13,913 nt of DNA from Deltaproteobacteria bacterium (GCA_030649435.1 JAUSKE010000015.1:1-13913); one strand, 5' to 3'; shown: positions 1 to 5,265, counted from the first letter of the stretch. The notes: generated from the letters alone by a model not told the origin. A program made the numbers and translations.

Positions 1-294
1 GAGATCAACCACCCGACACCCCTTTTCTAAAAAGGCAGGGACAATCGCCATCGATTCCTTGTGGGGAAGGCAACTAAAAATAAAGTTCGCCTCTTTGGCG
101 AGCTTGGTTGATTGCAACGGCTGCAGTTTTAGGTCACAGATCCCCTGAAAACCAGGGAAGACTTCAGAAAAATTCTTGCCGGCCTGCTTCTCCGAAGTCA
201 GCGCCTTGATTTCAACTTGTGGGTGATCGGAGAGGAGACGGACAAGCTCGAGCCCGGTGTAACCGGTTGCTCCTAGGATACAGACCTTCAGCAT
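1..294 (-). CDS. argC: N-acetyl-gamma-glutamyl-phosphate reductase, N-terminal 98 codons (cut by window edge)
   Basis: This is the NADPH-dependent third step of arginine (ornithine) biosynthesis, reducing N-acetylglutamyl phosphate to the semialdehyde in the cytoplasm. The visible N-terminus begins MLKVCILGATGYTGLELVRL, with the dinucleotide-binding GATGYTG loop at residues 8-14 that is characteristic of ArgC. It continues through a Rossmann half with FSCLPHKES near residue 80 and reaches the VVDL that precedes the usual SADFR segment. The rest of the gene, including the catalytic Cys, lies beyond position 1. The ATG (294-292) is 4 nt downstream of the rpsI stop, so it is probably co-transcribed with rplM-rpsI; no strong ribosome binding site is visible. 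argJ, from the same pathway, lies separately at 5266. Identification is firm. Confidence 0.93.
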   Translation of the reverse strand, partial: MLKVCILGATGYTGLELVRLLSDHPQVEIKALTSEKQAGKNFSEVFPGFQGICDLKLQPLQSTKLAKEANFIFSCLPHKESMAIVPAFLEKGCRVVDL

Positions 295-298
295 GATG

Positions 299-697
299 TT
301 ATCGTTTGGTCCATTGATTGCCGCGGCGGGCCTTGTGTCGGCCGTACTTCTTGCTCTCGACAATGCGGGAATCCCGGGTCAGTAACCCGGCTGTTTTAAG
401 GGGCTTTCGATAATCGGCATTCATCGCCAGCAAACCTTTGGCAATAGCGTGTCGGAGGGATCCCGCCTGACCGGAAGGGCCGCCCCCTTGCAGGTTGGCA
501 GTGACATCAAATTTTCCGACGGTCCCGGTTGCCTCGAAGGGTTGTTGGATGACGTAGTGAAGGGTTTCTCGGCCGAAATAATTTTCGATCGGCCGTTGGT
601 TGATGATAATTTTTCCATCACCTGGAAGGATCTGGATGCGTGCGATTGCTGTTTTTCGTTTTCCTGTGGAGATAAGTCGTTTGGCTGTTTTGACCAT
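299..697 (-). CDS. rpsI: 30S ribosomal protein S9 (uS9)
   Basis: This is a small-subunit ribosomal protein whose basic C-terminal tail reaches toward the P-site tRNA. The 132-aa product has the family signature: GKRKTAIARIQILPG near residue 12, then GGGPSGQAGSLRHAIAKGL at about 71-89, and a basic C-terminus ending in KARRGNQWTKR. The tail departs slightly from the usual RRPQFSKR-type ending but keeps the terminal Lys-Arg. It follows rplM after 4 nt, with a modest AGAGAT-like ribosome binding site inside the rplM end, and it precedes argC by 4 nt. This is the conserved rplM-rpsI pair. The ATG at 697-695 is the natural start and gives normal family length. Confidence 0.97.
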   Translation of the reverse strand: MVKTAKRLISTGKRKTAIARIQILPGDGKIIINQRPIENYFGRETLHYVIQQPFEATGTVGKFDVTANLQGGGPSGQAGSLRHAIAKGLLAMNADYRKPLKTAGLLTRDSRIVESKKYGRHKARRGNQWTKR

Positions 698-701
698 AAA
701 T

Positions 702-1133
702 TTAAATCTCTATCGTTTTGGGTTGTTGCGAGCTGTGGGGGTGTTCCGCGCCGGCATAGATCTTTAATTTCTTCATGAGGTGTTGATTCATTTTGTTCTT
801 CGGGAGCATCCCATACACAGCCCTCAAGAGAAGCTCTTCTGGTTTTTTCTCCAGAAGTTTGCCGGCGGTGATCTCTTTCAGACCCCCTCGATAACCGCTG
901 TGGTTGTAATACATCTTGTCATCTAACTTCTTGCCGGTCAGTCGGATCTTGGAGGCATTGATCGCTACGACGAAGTCACCATCATCGATGTACGGGGTGT
1001 AGCTCGGCTTGTGCTTGCCCCTAAGAAGGATGGCAATGCGGCTCGCGGCGCGTCCCAGGATTTTATCGTTGAGGTCAACGATCACCCAGTTGCGAACCGC
1101 CTCTTCTTTTGTGGTCATGGAGCTTTTTTGCAT
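702..1133 (-). CDS. rplM: 50S ribosomal protein L13 (uL13)
   Basis: This is a large-subunit ribosomal protein that acts early in 50S assembly. The family landmarks are NWVIVDLNDKILGRAASRIA, LRGKHKPSYTPYIDDGDFVV, the YYNHSGYRGGLKEI segment and the VYGMLPKN motif. I place the start at the ATG 1133-1131, giving 143 aa, close to the usual 142. The frame is also open upstream to a TTG at 1181-1179, but that TTG is the first half of a TTGACA -35 box, so an extended 159-aa form is unlikely. A second internal ATG lies at 1118-1116. No good ribosome binding site precedes any candidate. It is the first gene of the rplM-rpsI-argC operon. Confidence 0.95.
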   Translation of the reverse strand: MQKSSMTTKEEAVRNWVIVDLNDKILGRAASRIAILLRGKHKPSYTPYIDDGDFVVAINASKIRLTGKKLDDKMYYNHSGYRGGLKEITAGKLLEKKPEELLLRAVYGMLPKNKMNQHLMKKLKIYAGAEHPHSSQQPKTIEI

Positions 1134-1152
1134 AAAAACTTTCGAGGCGCGG

Positions 1153-1181
1153 ACTCTAATGAAATAGGGTAGCTGTGTCAA
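1153..1181 (-). promoter_or_regulatory. Sigma-70-type promoter for rplM-rpsI-argC
   Basis: Reading the minus strand, a perfect -35 hexamer TTGACA (1181-1176) is followed by a 17-nt spacer and a -10 hexamer TAGAGT (1158-1153, 4 of 6 matches to TATAAT). The predicted transcription start is near 1146, leaving a leader of only about 13 nt before the chosen rplM ATG at 1133. Position, orientation and spacing fit the housekeeping operon behind it. This call also argues against the TTG-initiated extension of rplM. Confidence 0.65.
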
Positions 1182-1214
1182 GGGGTTTACAGGAGATTGG
1201 GATAGGGAGGTTGT

Positions 1215-1243
1215 TTGACATTGGCCGAAAAGACAGTTATTTC
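1215..1243 (+). promoter_or_regulatory. Candidate promoter for the tRNA-Arg / Rieske / tRNA-His unit
   Basis: A perfect TTGACA at 1215-1220 is followed after 17 nt by TATTTC at 1238-1243, a weak -10 that keeps the TAT. Transcription from here would start near 1250 and include the two stem-loops at 1266-1345 before tRNA-Arg. It diverges from the rplM promoter, with only 33 nt between the two TTGACA boxes. The -35 is convincing and the -10 is not. Confidence 0.4.
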
Positions 1244-1265
1244 TCGGAAGAGGGATCGGAGACAG

Positions 1266-1345
1266 GTGCCCGTCCTGAAATCAGGATGGGCACTTGTAAT
1301 CGTACCGGTTGCACAAAACACAACCGGTCCTCAACAAGTGCCCGT
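1266..1345 (+). promoter_or_regulatory. Two mutually exclusive stem-loops overlapping the tRNA-Arg 5' end
   Basis: Structure A: GTGCCCGTCCTGA (1266-1278) is complementary to TCAGGATGGGCAC (1281-1293), with one G-U pair and a tight loop. Structure B: GGGCACTTGT (1288-1297) is perfectly complementary to ACAAGTGCCC (1334-1343). It extends to 12 pairs (1286-1297 with 1334-1345) if a G-U and an A-U are counted, and it encloses a second perfect stem, ACCGGTTG (1304-1311) with CAACCGGT (1321-1328). The same GGGCAC strand serves both structures, and in B its partner is the 5' acceptor strand of tRNA-Arg, which must otherwise pair with 1403-1409. The complementarity is direct observation; an attenuation or processing switch is inference. 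A partial duplication of the tRNA 5' end (GTGCCCGT at both 1266 and 1338) is an alternative origin. Confidence 0.5.
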
Positions 1346-1410
1346 AGCTCAGGGGACAGAGCATCGCCCTTCTAAGGCGAGGGTCGCGTGTTCAAATCAC
1401 GCCGGGCACA
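1338..1410 (+). tRNA. tRNA-Arg (anticodon UCU, reads AGA)
   Basis: The 73-nt cloverleaf is complete. The acceptor stem GTGCCCG (1338-1344) pairs with CGGGCAC (1403-1409) and the discriminator is A1410. TA plus GCTCAG starts the D arm. The anticodon stem TCGCC/GGCGA encloses the loop CTTCTAA with anticodon TCT. The variable loop is 5 nt and the T stem GCGTG/CACGC encloses TTCAAAT. CCA is not encoded, since CAG follows. Its 5' acceptor strand can pair with upstream RNA at 1286-1297. The Rieske start codon begins 4 nt after its 3' end. Confidence 0.96.
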
Positions 1411-1413
1411 CAG

Positions 1414-1812
1414 ATGAAGGAAAAGCCAAAATCAGTGGAACAAGAAGGCCCTGGGCCGTTTGGGACGGTCTACGTCCCCCCAGGGAGAAGAGCCAAGATC
1501 ACGCCGGAGAATACTGTTTGTGCCGGGAAGATTTCGGAGATCCCCCTTGGTTCGGCCAAATCAATCCTTTTGGATAAGTTTAATATTTCACTCTTTCATA
1601 TTGGGGGGGGATTTTATGCGGTCAAGGAGGCATGCCCACACGCGCAATACCCGCTGACCAAGGGGAAGGTAGTGGGGGAGACGGTGACCTGTGCTTCGCA
1701 CAACTGGAAGTTCAACGTGCGGACGGGGGAGTGCCTGCGGGGGGAAGAGGGCTTGACTATTAAGACATTCCCTGTAGAAATCCGCGACGGCGAAGTTTGG
1801 ATCAAGTTGTAA
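1414..1812 (+). CDS. Small Rieske [2Fe-2S] protein (ferredoxin / NirD-like)
   Basis: The 132-aa soluble protein has one Rieske domain. The cluster ligands read C74-P-H76 and C93-A-S-H96, the C-x-H...C-x2-H pattern that binds a [2Fe-2S] centre through two Cys and two His. Such proteins pass single electrons, as ferredoxins of dioxygenase systems or as small subunits of reductases; no partner enzyme is in view, so the electron acceptor is unknown. The domain proper starts near residue 35 (VCAGKISEIPLG). The Gly/Pro-rich first 32 residues are an unusual extension. The ATG is only 3 nt behind the mature end of tRNA-Arg and has no ribosome binding site; after tRNA processing the message would be almost leaderless. 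The stop is 7 nt before tRNA-His. No downstream in-frame start has a better ribosome binding site. Confidence 0.88.
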   Translation: MKEKPKSVEQEGPGPFGTVYVPPGRRAKITPENTVCAGKISEIPLGSAKSILLDKFNISLFHIGGGFYAVKEACPHAQYPLTKGKVVGETVTCASHNWKFNVRTGECLRGEEGLTIKTFPVEIRDGEVWIKL

Positions 1813-1819
1813 TAAGGAT

Positions 1820-1892
1820 GGTGGGCGTAGTTCAGCGGCAGAACGCCTGGCTGTGGCCCAGGAGGTCGTGGGTTCGAAACCCACCGCCCACC
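1820..1892 (+). tRNA. tRNA-His (anticodon GUG)
   Basis: The acceptor stem GTGGGCG (1821-1827) pairs with CGCCCAC (1885-1891). The extra G-1 typical of tRNA-His is encoded at 1820, opposite discriminator C1892. The anticodon stem CCTGG/CCAGG encloses CTGTGGC, anticodon GTG. The T stem GTGGG/CCCAC encloses TTCGAAA. A full CCA is not encoded. It follows the Rieske stop by 7 nt and is followed by a terminator, so it ends the tRNA-mRNA-tRNA unit. Its 3' end recurs imperfectly at 2051-2075. Confidence 0.96.
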
Positions 1893-1900
1893 CATAAAAA

Positions 1901-1933
1901 CAGGCGGTCTCGTTTGAGACCGCCTGTTTTTTT
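1901..1933 (+). terminator. Rho-independent terminator after tRNA-His, probably bidirectional
   Basis: A perfect 11-bp stem, CAGGCGGTCTC (1901-1911) with GAGACCGCCTG (1916-1926), has a GTTT loop and is followed by seven T (1927-1933). The five A before the stem (1896-1900) would give a U-tract on the opposite strand, so it can also stop transcription arriving from the lipoprotein side. Confidence 0.93.
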
Positions 1934-1936
1934 AGA

Positions 1937-2074
1937 ATGGCTGTTGGTGAGAACAAAGCCACCATAGGTGGCTTATTCGCGACCGAGGCGGGGTTTCCGA
2001 TTGAAAGTTGGGACGCCGAGGAAGTACCCGAAGGCGAGAGCCGAAGGGTAAAACCCACCGCCCCCACCCCATAA
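1937..2074 (+). CDS. 45-codon open frame of unknown status ending in a tRNA-His-like repeat
   Basis: Directly behind the terminator, an ATG at 1937 opens a frame of 45 codons whose product includes FPIESWDAEEVPEGESRR and ends KPTAPTP. The last codons are read out of the sequence that resembles the tRNA-His 3' end. There is no ribosome binding site and the terminator separates it from the promoter upstream, so expression is doubtful. I do not recognise the peptide. It may instead be a tRNA-linked repeat that happens to be open. Confidence 0.2.
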   Translation: MAVGENKATIGGLFATEAGFPIESWDAEEVPEGESRRVKPTAPTP

Positions 2075-2075
2075 A
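2051..2075 (+). repeat. Imperfect copy of the tRNA-His 3' end (possible attachment-site remnant)
   Basis: AAACCCACCG at 2051-2060, then CCCCCACCCC and ATAAAT, matches AAACCCACCG-CCCACCC-ATAAAA at 1877-1899 in the T-arm, acceptor and flank of tRNA-His, differing by three extra C and one final base. The copies are in the same orientation about 174 nt apart. Duplicated tRNA 3' ends are the usual trace of site-specific integration, but the interval is too short to hold an element, so this could be a deletion scar or a local duplication. Confidence 0.45.
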
Positions 2076-2096
2076 TACTTCATTAGAGCCACTGCG

Positions 2097-2615
2097 TTAG
2101 CACTGTCCTGCCACAACAGCCGTTGTTGCCGCTTCGGCTGCAGCCTTGGCGGCGCTGTCGCAACTTATGGATAAACCATTTTGCTTGCACATGTAGCAGG
2201 CATTGTTGACCAGATACCAGGCACTTGTTCCATCGCTACCGTTGATCGTGTAGTAGCAGGTGCACGACTGCAAACAACCAACAACCTGCGAGCACTGAAG
2301 GTTACCAGGACAGTTACCACAGGTTGTGACACCACCGCTACCACCTCCTCCGCCGCCACCACCTCCTCCACTGCTGGCGACACAAAGGTTGCTTGAGTTA
2401 CATGTGTTTCCACTCTTGCAGTAACCTGAACCATCGGCGCAGCAATCGGCCCCGGTGGGCATGCACCCACTGCCGCAAACTTCCTTGTTTGGACATTTAT
2501 CTGTCGATGAGCCATCTGCCGATGAGCTATCTGCCGATGAGTCCGATCCTGAGCTGCCACACCCCGCTAGGCCAAGGCCCAGAATAAGAACAAATGCGAA
2601 AATGATGTTTTTCAT
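2097..2615 (-). CDS. Cys-rich, Gly-rich secreted lipoprotein of unknown function
   Basis: The 172-aa protein has a lipoprotein signal: MKN, a hydrophobic stretch, then the lipobox L16-A-G-C19, so it should be lipidated at C19 and held on the outer or inner membrane. After the lipid site comes a Ser/Asp/Ala linker made of 5-residue repeats (SSAD type). A Cys-rich segment follows at about 40-78, with patterns such as CPNKEVC, GADCCADGSGYCKSGNTC and SSNLC, then a run of ten Gly plus SGG, and a second Cys-rich block (CGNCPGNLQC, CLQSCTCYY). It ends in an Ala-rich tail and a final Cys. The Cys spacing suggests disulfide-bonded surface modules. A good ribosome binding site (AGAGGAT) sits 5 nt before the ATG. 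I recognise no named family. The SET-domain gene lies 88 nt upstream on the same strand. Confidence 0.8.
   Translation of the reverse strand: MKNIIFAFVLILGLGLAGCGSSGSDSSADSSSADGSSTDKCPNKEVCGSGCMPTGADCCADGSGYCKSGNTCNSSNLCVASSGGGGGGGGGGSGGVTTCGNCPGNLQCSQVVGCLQSCTCYYTINGSDGTSAWYLVNNACYMCKQNGLSISCDSAAKAAAEAATTAVVAGQC
2499..2543. repeat. Three tandem 15-bp units in the lipoprotein linker
   Basis: Units at 2499-2513, 2514-2528 and 2529-2543 share the core ATCTGYCGATGAG. They encode the Ser-Ser-Ala/Thr-Asp repeats just after the lipidated Cys. Because the unit is a whole number of codons, copy-number change would lengthen or shorten the linker without a frameshift. Confidence 0.75.
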
Positions 2616-2703
2616 GCTGATCCTCTATCGACGAAGAATCAGTCTCTGTCAAGCCGCCATCGCTATTTCTTGACGGGTGGTTCTAAGGTCGTCCACCAGC
2701 CAT

Positions 2704-3087
2704 CTACTTAAGCCCGAACCGTTCCTGCGCGTAATTGCTGTAAGTGAAGAGTAGTTCTTCACCAGCCTGTACGTTTCGGAGTAATCGCAGGTAAACCTCT
2801 TTCCCCTCGATGATCTTCTCAAGGTTTGGGCTCGCCGAGTGATTGACCATCGCTCCATGGCCAACAGGGATGAGCAAATGATCCCCAACCCGGAACTTAT
2901 ACTCGTCGGCGTAGCGGGTGCAGGCATCCGAGTCGGAGGTGACAGGTACTAGGACACCGATGACCGCCAGCCTATCTCCCGCTTTGAGGGGCACCTTCGC
3001 GAACAGACCTTTGCCAGCCCCTGGAAGAGTTGAATCGCCCAGATAGAAACGATCATCGGTTTCGTTCAGAATCATCGGCACTTTCAT
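2704..3087 (-). CDS. Small SET-domain protein (putative protein-lysine methyltransferase)
   Basis: SET domains transfer a methyl group from S-adenosylmethionine to lysine. This 127-aa product is essentially one minimal SET domain. An N-terminal STLPGAGKGLFAKVPL segment (about 19-34) corresponds to the S-x-x-x-G-x-G-lead of the fold. H77-GAMV-N82-H83-S-A-S-P-N88 matches the NHSxxPN core, with Ala where a Cys is usual. GEELLFTYSNY (about 109-119) matches the GEEL-x-x-x-Y segment holding the catalytic Tyr. It is short but keeps the key parts. Substrate unknown. The ATG at 3087-3085 is 4 nt after the uppP stop; a TTG at 3099 would overlap uppP. It is probably co-transcribed with uppP. No strong ribosome binding site is visible. 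Confidence 0.82.
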   Translation of the reverse strand: MKVPMILNETDDRFYLGDSTLPGAGKGLFAKVPLKAGDRLAVIGVLVPVTSDSDACTRYADEYKFRVGDHLLIPVGHGAMVNHSASPNLEKIIEGKEVYLRLLRNVQAGEELLFTYSNYAQERFGLK

Positions 3088-3091
3088 AATT

Positions 3092-3886
3092 TCAAACAAG
3101 CTGTAATTTAAATCCCGAGAAGTACAGGATCAGAATCGTTAGGCCAAGGGCAATCCGGTAGTAGCCGAACAGCCGAAAGCCATGTTTTTGGAGGTAGCCG
3201 ATAAAAGATCGGATCGCCAGCATGGCGGTGATGAAGGCGACCAGATTGCCAATCAGGAGGATCTGGAGTTTGTTGGTGTCAAGGTGATAGCCGTACTGGT
3301 GAAACTGGTAAAGTTTGTAGAGGGTGGCCGCCAGCATCGTCGGGACCGCCAGAAAAAAGGAAAACTCTGCTGCTGCTTGACGGGTTAGCTTTTGCGCAAG
3401 GCCTCCGATGATGGTCGCCGCCGATCGAGAGACCCCAGGCACCATGGCGATCGTTTGAAAAATGCCGATTTTGAGGGCGGCAGGGTAGGAGACGACGATT
3501 TTACCATCCTTCTCTGTTTTCCGGAACCAGTGATCGACAAACAACAGGATGACACCGCCGACTAAAAGCGAAGCGGCCACCACGACAACATTTTCGAGGA
3601 GGGCATTGATCTCTTTCCCCAAGAGCTTTCCCAAGATCGCTGCTGGCAGAAAACCGACGAAAAGTTTGAGGTAAAAGCTGAAAGATTGGCAAAATCGTCT
3701 CCAATAAAGGACAACGACAGAGAGAATCGCCCCAAACTGGATACAGACGGTGAAAAGCTTTGTAAACTCCTGCTCTGCAATCCCCATGGCGGAGGAGCCG
3801 ATGATCATATGCCCGGTGGAGGAGACCGGGAGGAACTCGGTGACCCCTTCGATAACCGCTAAAACCAAGGCTTGAAGGTATGACAT
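3092..3886 (-). CDS. uppP: Undecaprenyl-diphosphatase (BacA/UppP family)
   Basis: This integral membrane phosphatase recycles undecaprenyl pyrophosphate to the monophosphate carrier used for peptidoglycan and surface polysaccharides; overproduction gives bacitracin resistance. Counting from the ATG at 3886, the 264-aa protein has the Glu-rich motif E13-x3-E17 in VIEGVTEFLPVSSTGH, with H26, and the second motif P150-G-V-S-R154-S-x-x-T. R154 is the likely catalytic Arg. The rest is a series of hydrophobic helices at normal family length. An in-frame TTG at 3907 would add 7 residues, but the ATG gives the conserved MSYLQAL start. There is no clear ribosome binding site. A TATTTT box 10 nt before the ATG lies in the divergent region shared with the porin gene. 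Confidence 0.95.
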   Translation of the reverse strand: MSYLQALVLAVIEGVTEFLPVSSTGHMIIGSSAMGIAEQEFTKLFTVCIQFGAILSVVVLYWRRFCQSFSFYLKLFVGFLPAAILGKLLGKEINALLENVVVVAASLLVGGVILLFVDHWFRKTEKDGKIVVSYPAALKIGIFQTIAMVPGVSRSAATIIGGLAQKLTRQAAAEFSFFLAVPTMLAATLYKLYQFHQYGYHLDTNKLQILLIGNLVAFITAMLAIRSFIGYLQKHGFRLFGYYRIALGLTILILYFSGFKLQLV

Positions 3887-3893
3887 GAGGGGT

Positions 3894-3933
3894 AATAAAA
3901 TAGACAAAAACCGGTTTGCGCAACTATTTTATT
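3894..3933. promoter_or_regulatory. Nested palindromic element between divergent uppP and porin genes
   Basis: AATAAAATAG (3894-3903) and CTATTTTATT (3924-3933) form a perfect 10-bp inverted repeat. Inside it sit AAACCGGTTT (3908-3917), a perfect palindrome within one base of the same centre, and TTGCGCAA (3916-3923), another palindrome. The genes diverge, so a terminator is unlikely. The mirrored TATTTT hexamers could be -10 boxes in both directions with a dimeric regulator binding the centre. The symmetry is observed; the function is inferred. Confidence 0.45.
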
Positions 3934-3981
3934 GGTTTTTTCCAGCAACTTCCGCTTTGTTCTACCGATAATAGGGGTGAC

Positions 3982-5223
3982 ATGGCACGGCTCTATTTTC
4001 CAGTCCAATTAGGCAGGATTCTTGGTGGATTTTTCCTCCTGTTGCTAGCCCTTTCTCCACGTGCATTTGCAGAGGAGAACCAGAAGCCGAGGTTAGATTA
4101 TGTCCCCCTAGAAGCCGCCGAATACGCCCCGCCACCCCCTTCCAAGGAAACACCTCCACCACCAGGTAAAGAGGATGAAGTTCGCGTCAGCTATAAAGTC
4201 GGCCAGGGGCTTGCGGTCAAGAGCGCCGACGAAAAATTTGTAATGAGGTTTAGTCTCCGTATGCAACCGCGGTATCAGTACATTTGGACCGAGGGACCGA
4301 ATCGCCCCAATATCAATACCTTTAGCTTGACCCGGTTACGGAGCGTTATTTCGGGTAACGTGATCAATAAGGATATGAAATATTTCTTCCAGACCGAGTT
4401 TTACCCGGCCGTTGTCCTCCGGGATGGTTTCATCGATTATCGGGTTGTTGACGAATTTCAGGTCATGCTGGGGCAGTCTTTCGTTCCATTCTGTCGTGAG
4501 CTGCTCAGCTCTACCGTCAAGACCGAGTTCATCTCCTCGTCGGAGGCGCTTATTCATTTTTGCCCGATCCGTGATATCGGTCTCAACTTCCACGGGGATG
4601 TGACCAAGTGGCTGACCTACGATGCCTTTGTGATGAATGGCGAGGGGATCAATAATCTCAATTCGAACAAAGATTTCTTTTTTGGGACGCGACTGACAGC
4701 CCATGTTTTAGGGAAGAGACTTCCTTATCAGGAGGGGGATCTCGACTATTCTAAGTCACCCCGTCTGGCGGCTGGTCTTGGTGTTATGTACGACACCGGT
4801 TCAGGGAAAGAAATAACTTTGGGTCAGGATAACCGCATTGCCAGGGCAACGGCCGATATCGCCTTTGCCTATTATGGTTTTTATTTTCAGGGAGCAACCT
4901 ATTACATTCGCAATGCAACTTTAAAGAAAAACGATCTTGGTTTTACGGGACAGACCGGTTATTTTCTGATCCCCAAGAAATTAGAAATGGCGGGGCGATT
5001 CAGCACCGTCATTCCGGGACGGACCGGCTCTGCCTTTCCGATGACTGGGCGAACCAAGGGGTCAACGATCCCTCTTTATGAAGTGGCGGGGGGGCTTTCG
5101 TATTTCCCGTTTGGCAGCAACGAATTCAAGCTTCAGGCTGACTACACCGCACTTTACAATGTTGATGGTGTCAGGAATCGAAATGACAACCGTCTTCAGT
5201 TCCAAGTCCAAGTCTTTTTTTAA
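3982..5223 (+). CDS. Outer-membrane porin, phosphate-selective OprO/OprP family
   Basis: This is a 413-aa outer-membrane beta-barrel. The signal peptide (about 1-30) has a basic start, a Leu-rich core and the cleavage motif AFA before EENQ. A Pro-rich periplasmic spacer (PPPP and TPPPPG, about 49-63) follows. The barrel domain has alternating hydrophobic strands, SLRMQPRYQY, NTFSLTRLRSVISG, KYFFQTEF, QVMLGQSFVPF and YDAFVMNGEG, which are typical of the OprO/OprP family, and it ends in Phe as outer-membrane proteins do. Phosphate or other anion selectivity is only a family association; no pst or pho genes are nearby. The start is the ATG at 3982, with AGGGGTGA as ribosome binding site; the open frame back to a TTG at 3916 is rejected. 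It may head a run with argJ (42-nt gap). Confidence 0.88.
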   Translation: MARLYFPVQLGRILGGFFLLLLALSPRAFAEENQKPRLDYVPLEAAEYAPPPPSKETPPPPGKEDEVRVSYKVGQGLAVKSADEKFVMRFSLRMQPRYQYIWTEGPNRPNINTFSLTRLRSVISGNVINKDMKYFFQTEFYPAVVLRDGFIDYRVVDEFQVMLGQSFVPFCRELLSSTVKTEFISSSEALIHFCPIRDIGLNFHGDVTKWLTYDAFVMNGEGINNLNSNKDFFFGTRLTAHVLGKRLPYQEGDLDYSKSPRLAAGLGVMYDTGSGKEITLGQDNRIARATADIAFAYYGFYFQGATYYIRNATLKKNDLGFTGQTGYFLIPKKLEMAGRFSTVIPGRTGSAFPMTGRTKGSTIPLYEVAGGLSYFPFGSNEFKLQADYTALYNVDGVRNRNDNRLQFQVQVFF

Positions 5224-5265
5224 TCCTTATTGCGATTTTCCTGAAAATTCTTTACGAAGAAGGGC

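Noticed and set aside
449..778. Plus-strand open frame across rpsI
   Set aside because: It is a shadow of rpsI, a certain ribosomal protein gene on the other strand, with no ribosome binding site or recognisable product.
1134..1181. N-terminal extension of rplM from the TTG at 1181 (159 aa)
   Set aside because: The TTG is part of a perfect TTGACA -35 box with a -10 at proper spacing, and L13 is normally about 142 aa.
1588..2067. Long minus-strand open frame containing GFEPTTSWATARRSAAELRPP
   Set aside because: It is antisense to the Rieske gene and tRNA-His. Such peptides come from antisense reading of tRNA genes and are a known annotation artefact.
2624..2652. Promoter TTGACA - 17 nt - GATAGA before the lipoprotein gene
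   Set aside because: The -35 is perfect, but the -10 overlaps the strong ribosome binding site, which would then not be transcribed. Only one of the two can be used, and the ribosome binding site is the better signal.
2666..2697. Possible hairpin terminator after the SET gene (GGTGG/CCACC)
   Set aside because: It has a five-base-pair stem, a long loop and no T-run; too weak to call.
3887..3981. TTG-initiated extensions of uppP (3907) and of the porin (3916)
   Set aside because: Both would overlap in a palindromic regulatory region. uppP has a family-typical ATG at 3886, and the porin has an ATG with a good ribosome binding site followed by a clean signal peptide.
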